Shown piece by piece: positions 55,664 to 63,497 of a stretch of DNA of 64,000 bases. Source of the stretch: Devosia sp. 1566 (GTDB lineage: Bacteria; Pseudomonadota; Alphaproteobacteria; Rhizobiales; Devosiaceae); assembly GCF_004005995.1 (NCBI RefSeq), contig NZ_CP034767.1, forward strand, positions 992,001 through 1,056,000, in the 5' to 3' direction. How positions within the stretch are numbered: position 1 is the stretch's first letter; each line of letters opens with the position of its first letter. Under the pieces are notes generated by a model. It did no database searches. It was not told the origin of the DNA and worked only from the letters and a program-made list of their open reading frames with translations. Both the position numbers and the translations under genes were made by a program.

Positions 55664-56488
55664 ATGGCTGTTCAGATCCCCCTGAGCCAGGACGCTCGAG
55701 CCGACGAAACCAAGCAGGACGAGCATTTGCGCGAACTGGCGCCCGATCTAGCTTACCTGCGCATCGTCATGGTCAATGTGGTGTTCATCGGCGCCCCGAC
55801 TGGACCCTGGGTGCTGGTGGATAGCGGGCTGCCCGGCTCGCGCAACAAGATCCTGGACGCCGCAGAGTCGCGCTTTGGCGCCGTGCCGCCTTCGGCCATC
55901 ATCCAGACCCACGGCCATTTCGATCATGTCGGAGTGCTGGAAGATCTGGCCCGGCACTGGAATGTGCCCGTATACGCCCATGCCCTCGAAGCGCCGTTCC
56001 TTTCAGGGCAAGAGGCCTATCCACCGCCAGATGCGGCAGCCGATGGCGGCATCATGCCCAAGCTGGCACCGCTGTTCCCGCGCGATCCCGTCAATGTCAG
56101 TCAGTGGCTGCAGTTCCTGCCGCCCAGTGGCGCCGTGCCGGTGCTGCCCGGCTGGCGTTGGCAGCACACCCCGGGGCACACCCGAGGCCATGTTTCGCTC
56201 TGGCGGGAAGCCGACCGGACGCTGGTGGCGGGCGATGCGATCATCACCACCGGGCAGGAGTCGGCCTATGAGGTGCTGGTGCAGGAAGCCGAAATGCACG
56301 GGCCACCGCGCTATTTCACCCCGGACTGGATCGCGGCAGAACATTCAGTACGCACCCTGGCAGCCTTGGAGCCCGAACTAGTGGTCACAGGTCATGGCCG
56401 TGCCATGAGCGGCCCCGAAATGCGCGCGGCGCTGCATCGCCTCGCGGAAAACTTCCGGGAAATTGCCGTACCGCGCAGCCAGAAATAG
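55664..56488 (+). CDS. MBL-fold metallo-hydrolase
   Basis: A 274-residue metallo-beta-lactamase-fold enzyme. The metal motif THGHFDHVG is complete. Further ligands are seen in HTPGHTRGHVSLW, VAGDAIITT and VVTGHGRAM. Typical substrates are lactones, thioesters or glutathione conjugates; none is indicated here. ATG at 55664 after AAAGGAACC. Its stop codon lies in the loop of a perfect inverted repeat. Confidence 0.85.
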   Translation: MAVQIPLSQDARADETKQDEHLRELAPDLAYLRIVMVNVVFIGAPTGPWVLVDSGLPGSRNKILDAAESRFGAVPPSAIIQTHGHFDHVGVLEDLARHWNVPVYAHALEAPFLSGQEAYPPPDAAADGGIMPKLAPLFPRDPVNVSQWLQFLPPSGAVPVLPGWRWQHTPGHTRGHVSLWREADRTLVAGDAIITTGQESAYEVLVQEAEMHGPPRYFTPDWIAAEHSVRTLAALEPELVVTGHGRAMSGPEMRAALHRLAENFREIAVPRSQK

Positions 56489-56497
56489 GCTGCGCGG
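56471..56497. terminator. Perfect inverted repeat across the MBL gene stop codon
   Basis: CCGCGCAGCC (56471-56480) and GGCTGCGCGG (56488-56497) pair over ten bases around a seven-base AGAAATA loop. The TAG stop uses the last loop bases and first stem base. It separates convergent genes and lacks a U-run on either side. Confidence 0.6.
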
Positions 56498-56509
56498 CAG
56501 AGGATCAGA

Positions 56510-56920
56510 TCAGGCGACGGTGCGGCGCGGTGGGATTGTGTACCGCGCACCTGGCGAAACCACATCGATCACATGGCCATCGAGATCGCGCAGCACCGCG
56601 CGCGTCAGCGGGCCAAAGGTGGTGGGCTCCTCGATGATCTCGGTACCGAACGGGCGAATGGCCTCGACGGCTCCCGCCACGTCCTCGACGACCACTTCGA
56701 GATAGGCGCCTTGCGGTTCACCCCGCGCGGCGCGGGGCACGAACTCGCTCACCCAGTCGATCAGCCCAAGTTGAAACTGGCTGTCCGGGCTTGCCGCCAG
56801 CACCACATACCAGGCTTCCTGGTGCACGATCTGAAAGCCACAAAGGGCTTGGTAGAACGCGATGTTGTCGGCGATATTGCGGGTCAGCAGATTGATCGAA
56901 ATACGCTGCGCTATGGGCAT
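56510..56920 (-). CDS. VOC-family protein (glyoxalase/bleomycin-resistance fold)
   Basis: A 136-residue vicinal-oxygen-chelate protein: SINLLTRNIADNIAFYQALC, FQLGLIDWVSEF, GAYLEVVVEDVAGAVEAI and VLRDLDGHVIDVVSP. Members bind a metal and act as lyases, isomerases or drug-binding proteins. It is third in a unit with the DUF892 and 55-residue genes. ATG at 56920 preceded by AAGAGG. Confidence 0.82.
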   Translation of the reverse strand: MPIAQRISINLLTRNIADNIAFYQALCGFQIVHQEAWYVVLAASPDSQFQLGLIDWVSEFVPRAARGEPQGAYLEVVVEDVAGAVEAIRPFGTEIIEEPTTFGPLTRAVLRDLDGHVIDVVSPGARYTIPPRRTVA

Positions 56921-56981
56921 GAAAACCTCTTGTTGGGCGGAAAAAAGGGAGGGGCAGGGTGCCTGCTCCTCCCGGGTGCCG

Positions 56982-57149
56982 TTAGGGATTGTTATCGTCT
57001 TCGGCCTCGGCACCGATCGGGCCATCGGCCCCCGGCACGTGATGGTCTGAAGTCTTGCCCTCGCTGGGCTTGTCTTTTTTGGGCTTGTGGTCCGCCCCTT
57101 TAGCGGGGACGTCATCGGTCTTGCTGTGGCTTACGGGAGTTTTGCTCAT
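56982..57149 (-). CDS. Disordered 55-residue lysine/aspartate-rich protein
   Basis: A 55-residue polar protein (SKTPVSHSKTDDVPAKGADH), rich in Lys, Asp, Gly and Pro and without hydrophobic core, so probably unstructured. It has a strong AAGGAGAAG site and lies between the DUF892 and VOC genes on one strand. Small hydrophilic proteins of this sort often accumulate in desiccation or stationary phase; that role here is inference. Confidence 0.65.
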   Translation of the reverse strand: MSKTPVSHSKTDDVPAKGADHKPKKDKPSEGKTSDHHVPGADGPIGAEAEDDNNP

Positions 57150-57180
57150 TTGCTTCTCCTTGCCGGCGATTCCGGCGCGA

Positions 57181-57687
57181 TTACCTCTTGGCCGTTTCGC
57201 CCACTTCGCGCAGCGCTGCATATTGCAGGGTAACTGGCTCGATATGCTGGTCGAGCCATGCCGCCATGTCCTGCTCTTCGCGCAGGTTCTGCGTCAGCAA
57301 CTCAACGGCGCGCGTGTCGCCGATATGGTTGGCCAGCGCCAGCAGCGACTTGTAGGCGGCGATTTCGAAATGCTCGAACGCGTAGTTGGCAAACGAGTTC
57401 TTGACGATCTCGTCGGGCGCGACCGTGTGGCCAAGGGCCGCCATCGCGCCAGTGAAGGACAATGCCATGTCCTTGAGCGTCGAATTGTCTCCACCCATGC
57501 CCTCGAGCAACTGGTCAAGGCGTGAGAGTTGCACTTCAGTCTCGGCGATATGCTGCTCCAGCCGGCGTGCCACCTCGGGATAGTTCTCGATGCGGCTCAC
57601 CTGCGGCTTCATGATGGAAAGGGCCTGGTTCTCCATGGCATGCGCATTCCGAAGGCCGCTCAGGAAGATGGAAGATACTTCATTCAT
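57181..57687 (-). CDS. DUF892 ferritin-like protein, YciE/YciF family
   Basis: A 168-residue four-helix protein of the YciE/YciF type. It starts FLSGLRNAHAMENQALSIM and carries the Glu/His pairs expected to bind two metal ions (ETEVQLSRLDQLLE; FEHFEIAAYKSLL; REEQDMAAWLDQHI). The family is induced by stress in many bacteria, but the reaction is unknown. It is first of three genes and preceded by an EcfG-like site. Confidence 0.88.
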   Translation of the reverse strand: MNEVSSIFLSGLRNAHAMENQALSIMKPQVSRIENYPEVARRLEQHIAETEVQLSRLDQLLEGMGGDNSTLKDMALSFTGAMAALGHTVAPDEIVKNSFANYAFEHFEIAAYKSLLALANHIGDTRAVELLTQNLREEQDMAAWLDQHIEPVTLQYAALREVGETAKR

Positions 57688-57989
57688 GATGTTGTCCTCA
57701 GGTTATGGCAGGGTCGAAACACCAACTCTCGCCTGGGGTGAGGGTTCCCGTATCGGCGCCCTGGCTAGTCGTCCTCGCTCGTGACCCGCCGGCGAAAGTG
57801 CATCAAGGCTGGGCACAACAACTCGTGGCGTGCTGAAAGCGGCCTCCGGCGCCACCTCCTCCCACAGTCGCTGCTTTGCTTACAGCAGGCTCGCTCCGGC
57901 CCATTTGTTTGCTATATGAGCCGCGATGCAGCCCGGTCTGCCCGAACAATCAGCCGTGGATCTCGGCTCAACAACACGGACCTCCGCCC
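57688..57989. other. Divergent region between DUF892 and nagA
   Basis: About 300 bases with no gene I can support. It holds the promoter-like site for DUF892 and presumably the nagA promoter. Short open frames on the plus strand look random. Confidence 0.5.
57724..57748 (-). promoter_or_regulatory. EcfG-like promoter before the DUF892 gene
   Basis: Minus strand: GGAAC at 57748-57744, 16 bases, AGTT at 57727-57724 (one mismatch to CGTT). It ends 36 bases before the start codon. Confidence 0.5.
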
Positions 57990-59150
57990 ATGAGCGATCT
58001 TCTGGCCATTTCCGGCGCTCCGATCTTTGATGGCGAGCGCTGGCATGAGAATGCAGCATTGCTGGTGGAGTTCGGCCACGTCTCCGCGATCGTGGATGCA
58101 CATCAGATTCCCGGCAATGCCGAGCGCGTCGTGCTGGAGGGCGGCAGCGTCGTGCCTGGGTTCGTTGATCTCCAGGTCAATGGCGGCGGTGGCGTGCTCT
58201 TCAACAATGATCCCTCCCTTGAGGCCATCCGCACGATCTGCGCCGCCCATGCCCAGTTCGGCACCACCGCGCTGTTGCCGACCTTGATCACGGACACTCC
58301 CGAGGTCAACGAACGCGCCATTGCCGCCGGGGCGCAGGCCGCCTCTGCTGGGGTGCCTGGTTTTTTCGGGCTGCATCTGGAAGGCCCGCACCTCGCCGTG
58401 GCGCGCAAGGGCACGCACGATCCCAGCCTGATCCGTCCGATGACCTCTGCCGATCTCGCGCGACTGCAAGCCGCTGTAACACTTCTCCCGTATCTGATTT
58501 GCACGGTAGCCGCTGAAACCGTCACTCCAGAGCAGATTGCGGCGCTGGCCGAGGCTGGCGTCACCGTCAGCATCGGCCATTCCGATGCCGACTATGCCAC
58601 CGCTTCGCGCGCCTTTGCCGCGGGAGCTACCATGGCCACGCACCTGTTTAATGCCATGAGCCAGTTGGGCCATCGGGAGCCGGGAGTGGTCGGTGCCACG
58701 CTCATGCATGGCGCAGTGTTCGCGGGTCTCATCGCCGACGGGATCCACGTCCATCCCGCCGCCATTTCCGTTGCGCTGCGCGGCAAGGCCGGTCCGGGGC
58801 GCATCTTCCTCGTGACCGACGCGATGTCGCAGACTGGTACCGACCTGCGCACGCTGACACTTAATGGCCGCACCATCTATCGCGCCGATGGCGCGCTGCG
58901 CCTGGCTGACGGCACCCTCGCTGGCGCCGATCTCGATATGATCGACGCCGTCCGCTTCATGCATTCCGAGATTGGCGTGGCTTGGGAGGAAGCATTGCGG
59001 ATGGCCTCGCTTTATCCAGCCGAAGCTATTGGGGCCGAAGCCGAGCACGGCCATCTCCGCCCCGGCGCCGTTGCCAGCTTTGTCCATCTCTCCGCGTCGC
59101 GAGAAGTGATGGCCACCTGGATCAACGGCACCGAGCAATATCGAGCTTAA
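57990..59150 (+). CDS. nagA: N-acetylglucosamine-6-phosphate deacetylase
   Basis: A 386-residue amidohydrolase of cell-wall and chitin amino-sugar use: GlcNAc-6-P to GlcN-6-P plus acetate. It shows PGFVDLQVNGGGGVLF, the metal Glu/His in HLEGPHLAV, the His ligands in SIGHSDADY and THLFNAMSQL, and the catalytic Asp in VTDAMSQTG. The ATG at 57990 begins the conserved domain; the frame is open upstream but looks unrelated. No NagB, PTS or GlcNAc transporter gene is next to it. Its stop touches that of the SDR gene. Confidence 0.9.
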   Translation: MSDLLAISGAPIFDGERWHENAALLVEFGHVSAIVDAHQIPGNAERVVLEGGSVVPGFVDLQVNGGGGVLFNNDPSLEAIRTICAAHAQFGTTALLPTLITDTPEVNERAIAAGAQAASAGVPGFFGLHLEGPHLAVARKGTHDPSLIRPMTSADLARLQAAVTLLPYLICTVAAETVTPEQIAALAEAGVTVSIGHSDADYATASRAFAAGATMATHLFNAMSQLGHREPGVVGATLMHGAVFAGLIADGIHVHPAAISVALRGKAGPGRIFLVTDAMSQTGTDLRTLTLNGRTIYRADGALRLADGTLAGADLDMIDAVRFMHSEIGVAWEEALRMASLYPAEAIGAEAEHGHLRPGAVASFVHLSASREVMATWINGTEQYRA

Positions 59151-59885
59151 CTAGCCCCGGCCAATATACGGCATGGTGGTCGCCATCACCGTCATGAACT
59201 GCACATTGGCCTCGAGCGGTAAACTCGCCATATAGAGCAAGCCCTCCACCACATATCGTAGATCGAAAGTGGGCTCGGGCGCGATCGTCCCGTTAGCCTG
59301 CAGCGCTCCGCCGTTCATCCCGCTCGTCATGTCAGTGGCGGCGTTGCCGATGTCGAGCTGGCCACAGGCAATGTTGAACGCTCTCCCGTCCAGCGAGATC
59401 GCCTTGGTCAACCCGGTAATCGCGTGCTTGGATGCAGTATAAGAGGCAGCGCCCGGGCGGGGCGTATAGGCCGAGATCGAACCATTATTGATGATGCGCC
59501 CACCCTGGGGCGTTTGGCTGCGCATCTGCCGAAAGGCTTCGCGAGCAACGTAGAACGCGCCGTTGAGATTGGTGTCGATCATTTCCCGCCAGGTTTCCAC
59601 GGGCAGGTCACCGAAATTGGTGGTGGGCGCAAACCGCCCCGCATTGTTGAAGACGAGGTCGATCCGCCCGTAACGCTCCACTACGCCGGCAAAGAAGGCC
59701 GCGACCGCCCGGTCATCGGTGACATCGCAGCGTGCCCAATGGCCATCAATCGAATTGGCTACGCTCTCCAGCGCTTCCGCGTTTCGTCCGCAGATCGCTA
59801 CCTGATAGCCTGCTTCTGCCAAACCCCGGGCGGCCGCAAGGCCGATTCCCGAACTCCCACCGGTTACTACCGCAACCTTGCTCAT
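59151..59885 (-). CDS. SDR-family oxidoreductase
   Basis: A 244-residue short-chain dehydrogenase: TGGSSGIGLAAARG, NNAGRF, the catalytic Ser in NNGSISAYTP and YTASK. The Arg in CGRNAEALE after the second strand suggests NADP preference. No substrate clue is found. ATG at 59885 follows GAGGGTGAG; a longer start 60 bases upstream lacks a good site. Its last base abuts the nagA stop without a gap. Confidence 0.85.
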   Translation of the reverse strand: MSKVAVVTGGSSGIGLAAARGLAEAGYQVAICGRNAEALESVANSIDGHWARCDVTDDRAVAAFFAGVVERYGRIDLVFNNAGRFAPTTNFGDLPVETWREMIDTNLNGAFYVAREAFRQMRSQTPQGGRIINNGSISAYTPRPGAASYTASKHAITGLTKAISLDGRAFNIACGQLDIGNAATDMTSGMNGGALQANGTIAPEPTFDLRYVVEGLLYMASLPLEANVQFMTVMATTMPYIGRG

Positions 59886-60294
59886 GCTCACCCTCGCCCA
59901 GTTCCCAGCACAATGCCGCCATCTTTTGCCAAAGCATGATGCCACACCAAGCAGTCAAAACCACCGCTTCAACTCGTTAAATCTTTCCCGATCCCCTGCT
60001 AAGTGGCTCGCGCGGCAAGCAATTTAACCCGATGTTAACGACTATTAACAGGAAGTTCACGTTCCTGTGCTGAATCTGCAACATCCACTCCGCAACCATA
60101 TTGGTGCGGCGGCAAAACGGCCTGTCTGTGATTGCGTACTCTGGGCGTATGCGTAGAGTGGGTCTTGCGAATCCATGCATGGGATCGTTTGTCGGTCGCG
60201 ACGCGACGGCAACACACTGCACCACGATAGTGTGGTCGCGTTACGGCACCGCTGGGCAACCGGCACCAAGAATTGACTTTGGAGGTCAACAACA
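59886..60294. other. Long AT-richer leader region of the porin gene
   Basis: 409 bases without a supported gene, divergent between the SDR and porin genes. It is AT-richer than its surroundings near 59960-60060, with several TTAAC repeats (AATTTAACCC, GATGTTAACG, CTATTAACAG). A palindrome near 60048-60068 is listed separately. A strong regulated promoter for the porin and a long 5' leader would fit this space. Confidence 0.5.
60048..60068. promoter_or_regulatory. Inverted repeat upstream of the porin
   Basis: ACAGGAA at 60048-60054 and TTCCTGT at 60062-60068 form a perfect seven-base inverted repeat with a seven-base centre. It lies about 230 bases before the porin start and next to the TTAAC repeats. 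The size suits a dimeric regulator; which one is unknown. Confidence 0.4.
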
Positions 60295-61722
60295 ATGAAA
60301 CTCAAGAGCCTTATCCTCGGTTCTGTTGCTGCTGCCGGTCTCTCGACCGCTGGCTTCGCCGCCGACCTGGGCGTTCTCACTTCGCTCGACGTTTGTGACT
60401 CGCTTGGCCTGTCCGGCCTGACGATCTCGTCCGACACCAACTGCCTGCAGATCTCGGGCGGCGTCGCTTACGAATTCCGCTTCGGCGATTACCGCGCTGC
60501 TGACGACATCGTCCTGACGCCAATCGGCAACGACTACAACCTCCCCACTTTCGGTAGCCCCGACTTCATCGGTCCCGACTCCGGCCCGCTCGGCTCGAAT
60601 GACTGGCAGACCAAGGTCACTGCATGGCTGAAGTTCGTTGGCACCGCTTCGAGCGACTTCGGTCCTGCCAAGGCCGTCCTGACGCTGAAGCAGGTTGAAG
60701 CTGTTCGTTACCGCAACGAAGCTCGCGACACCTGGGGCGACAACGAGCCTCTGCACATCGACGAGGCCTATGTCTCGATCGGCGACACCACCACCATCAT
60801 GGCCGGCCGCAAGTCCTCGATCGCCTTCTTTGGCGACAGCCAGCCGCTCAACTTCCTGGGCACCTTCGGCTATAGCGGCGTCGATAACGGCGTGATGTTC
60901 GACAATGACGACGAGCTGGATGTGCTCGGCGGCCATGTCATCCAGGTTACCTCGGATGTCGGCAACGGCGTCAAGGTTGGCGTTGGTCTCGAAAACCTCG
61001 ACGGCCTGGACGACTCTGGCTTCCAGGATACCGATCCTTCGCGTACCGGTTCGCTGGTCGGCGTTGTCAGCTATGCTGGCGAAAACATCACGGCTCACCT
61101 GACCGGTTTCGGTATCGGTGTGCTGGATGGTGAAATCGACGAGTGGGGCGCTCATGCTGGCGTCACCGGCAAGTTCGACGCCTTCCGCGTTACCGCCGCT
61201 GCTGGTTATTACAACAACGACATCATCGACCTCGATAAGTTCCATGGCCTGGTGTCGGGTGCTGCCACCTTCGACATGTTCACTCTGGCTCTGACCGGTG
61301 AATATCAGCGTGCGGAGAGCGACGGCCTGGTTAATGACGGTTACGGCATTGCCGGCTCCGTTGGTGCCAATGTCACCGAAGGCGTCTCGATCAACCTCGG
61401 CGCTCGTTACTTCTCCGCTGACTTCGAGCTTCCTCCAATCGATGGTCCGTTCGTCGGCATCACCGAGAACGAAGCTCTCCAGGTTGCTGCTCAGTTGATC
61501 TTCGCGGTCACCGAGACCCTGAAGCTCACCGGCGAAATCGGTGGCTACTTCGGCGAAGATACCCTGCCGCTGGTCACTGCCGATGCAGACGACAATGTCT
61601 ACTACGGCGCTGCTCGTCTCGATTGGTCCCCGAGCACCGACTTCACCTCGGGCGTTCAGGCTGAAGTTTACTCGAACGAGGCTTACCGCCTGACCGTTCG
61701 TGCACAGAAGACCTTCGAATAA
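60295..61722 (+). CDS. Porin, Porin_2 (Omp2b/RopA-like) family
   Basis: A 475-residue outer-membrane protein. The signal peptide is MKLKSLILGSVAAAGLSTAG, with cleavage after FAA near residue 23. The first mature strands (VCDSLGLSGLTISSDTNCLQ then ISGGVAYEF) match the conserved two-cysteine start of Rhizobiales porins. Repeated amphipathic strands end in VRAQKTFE, though Glu rather than Phe is the final residue. Codons are biased toward GCT, GGT, GTT and CGT, unlike the GCC/GGC use around it, as in very highly expressed genes. A strong GGAGG site and a strong terminator flank it. Confidence 0.9.
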   Translation: MKLKSLILGSVAAAGLSTAGFAADLGVLTSLDVCDSLGLSGLTISSDTNCLQISGGVAYEFRFGDYRAADDIVLTPIGNDYNLPTFGSPDFIGPDSGPLGSNDWQTKVTAWLKFVGTASSDFGPAKAVLTLKQVEAVRYRNEARDTWGDNEPLHIDEAYVSIGDTTTIMAGRKSSIAFFGDSQPLNFLGTFGYSGVDNGVMFDNDDELDVLGGHVIQVTSDVGNGVKVGVGLENLDGLDDSGFQDTDPSRTGSLVGVVSYAGENITAHLTGFGIGVLDGEIDEWGAHAGVTGKFDAFRVTAAAGYYNNDIIDLDKFHGLVSGAATFDMFTLALTGEYQRAESDGLVNDGYGIAGSVGANVTEGVSINLGARYFSADFELPPIDGPFVGITENEALQVAAQLIFAVTETLKLTGEIGGYFGEDTLPLVTADADDNVYYGAARLDWSPSTDFTSGVQAEVYSNEAYRLTVRAQKTFE

Positions 61723-61750
61723 GCTGAGCTAGCTTCGGCTACTCGTTTGA

Positions 61751-61781
61751 AAGGCCCGGCATTGCCGGGCCTTTCTTTTTT
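61751..61781 (+). terminator. Rho-independent terminator of the porin gene
   Basis: AAGGCCCGGC (61751-61760) pairs perfectly with GCCGGGCCTT (61764-61773) over a three-base loop, followed by TCTTTTTT. It is 28 bases after the stop. Confidence 0.92.
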
Positions 61782-61937
61782 GCCTGCCGCATTAATCGGG
61801 GCTTCACTCGTGTCGCCGATGCTGCCCTCGGCATTCGGACAGCGGCTGGCGCGACAAAGTGGCCAATCCCACCATTGCCGCAGAAAAAGGCCGTAATTAG
61901 CGGCAAGCATTGAGCTATCAGGAAGCGAGCACCAGCC

Positions 61938-63488
61938 GTGAGCAGATCCGTTCCCCTTCAACAGGTCCTTCAATCGGCGTTGCTGCTGGTGACCGTTGTT
62001 TCGTTGCCAATCGGGATGGCGGCCAGCTCCGCGGTTTTGGCTCAGGCGCAAGTGGCCCCGCGAACCTCGCAATCCATTATCGACCTCCCCGCGCCGCGGG
62101 TAGAGGACTACTGGATCTCGGCGACGCGGCAACCCGGTGGAGCGCTGGTCTTTGATGGCTATGCTCCCGATGAGGCCACTCGCGATCGCTTGGCTGAGGT
62201 GCCCGGTGCCGATGTGAACTGGCTCAAGCTTGGCAGTGGTGCGCCCGAGCTTTATGACGCGGGCCTGCAATTCGGGATCAAGGTGCTGGAGCGGCTAGGG
62301 GAGGGGCGCTTCGCGCTCCGCCAGAACATTGTGACGCTGAGCGGCGTGGCCCGCTCCGGCTATGATCATGATCTGATCATGCAGAGCCTTGCGGGCCTTC
62401 CGGCGGGCCTGGTGCTCGCCCGGGCGGAGATCGCGCTTCCTGAACCCGCCGCCTATAGTTGGTCGGCCAGCAAGTCCGCTGCCGGAGAAGTGCTGCTATC
62501 GGGTTCCTTGCCCACGAGGGATCTGGGTCTTGAAGCCTTGTCGCATGCCGGTCCCTCGGCAGTTGACCAAACCAGCATCGCGCCAGGCGCCCCGTCGGGC
62601 TTTGGCGAGAATATCCTGGCTGGGCTCGATGCCCTCCAATTGCTGCGCTCGGGCACCGTTCGGTTTGACGGCACTGGCTGGAGCCTTACGGGCGAACTGC
62701 CCTTGGATCGTGATGAGACCGCAGTGACCGAGGCGCTCGATGCCGGCCGCATTCCGCCGGCGGCTTGGTCACTCAAGCTGGCTCAGGCGCCCGCACCAAG
62801 GCCCCAGTCTCGCGCGCCTGCGGCTGCTGCGCCCGCCGAGCCACGCCCCGCACCCACAGCCATGCCGTCAACTTCCCCACCAGCGGAAGCACCCAGCGCT
62901 CCCGAGCCTGTCGAGGAGCCCGCCACGCCTTCAGTGCCTGCCGCACCGGCAGTGGCCCCGGTTCAAAGCCCGGCGCCCGCGACGAGCGTGCCCGCACCGG
63001 CGCAGGCGCCCGCTGCCCCACCACCTGCGCCACCCAAGGCTCCCGCAGCGCCTACGCCGCCACCAGCCGCCAAGCCAGCTGCAGCCGCCCCAACTCCCGC
63101 CCCCTCGTCCACCAAGGCAGACCTCACCGCTTGCCGCGCGACGCTGGCGGAGTTCTCTGCCCGCAATTCCATTCTCTTTTCATCTGGAGCTGCGCGGATC
63201 GCGCCGGAATCCGAGGGCGCGCTCGATGAGTTGGCTCGCGACCTCGCCGCCTGTCCGGAGGCCGTGGTGCATATCGAGGGTTATACCGATTCAGAGGGCG
63301 ACGATCGCGCCAATCTGGCCCTATCTGTCGCGCGCGCCGAGGCTGTGGTTGATGCACTGATCCTGCGCCGGATCAGCCCCGATCGGCTTTATGCGGTCGG
63401 TTATGGGGAATCCAACCCCATCGCCGACAATGCCACGGCCGAAGGCCGCCGGCTTAATCGCCGTATAGTCGTCACCATTCCCGAATAG
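61938..63488 (+). CDS. OmpA-family protein with proline/alanine-rich linker
   Basis: A 516-residue exported protein. It has a signal peptide of about 36 residues (ending AVLAQ) and an N-terminal region (about 45-280) with repeated strand-helix units like secreted BON-type domains (PRVEDYWISATRQPGG; AYSWSASKSAAGEVLLSGSL). A Pro/Ala-rich linker of about 100 residues (285-385) follows. The C-terminal OmpA domain includes ILFSSGAARIAPES, IEGYTDSEGDDRANLALSVA and GYGESNPIADN, whose Asp and Arg bind peptidoglycan. It probably spans from the membrane to the cell wall. GTG start with GGAAGCGAG upstream. Confidence 0.82.
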   Translation: MSRSVPLQQVLQSALLLVTVVSLPIGMAASSAVLAQAQVAPRTSQSIIDLPAPRVEDYWISATRQPGGALVFDGYAPDEATRDRLAEVPGADVNWLKLGSGAPELYDAGLQFGIKVLERLGEGRFALRQNIVTLSGVARSGYDHDLIMQSLAGLPAGLVLARAEIALPEPAAYSWSASKSAAGEVLLSGSLPTRDLGLEALSHAGPSAVDQTSIAPGAPSGFGENILAGLDALQLLRSGTVRFDGTGWSLTGELPLDRDETAVTEALDAGRIPPAAWSLKLAQAPAPRPQSRAPAAAAPAEPRPAPTAMPSTSPPAEAPSAPEPVEEPATPSVPAAPAVAPVQSPAPATSVPAPAQAPAAPPPAPPKAPAAPTPPPAAKPAAAAPTPAPSSTKADLTACRATLAEFSARNSILFSSGAARIAPESEGALDELARDLAACPEAVVHIEGYTDSEGDDRANLALSVARAEAVVDALILRRISPDRLYAVGYGESNPIADNATAEGRRLNRRIVVTIPE

Positions 63489-63497
63489 CGGGTCGCC

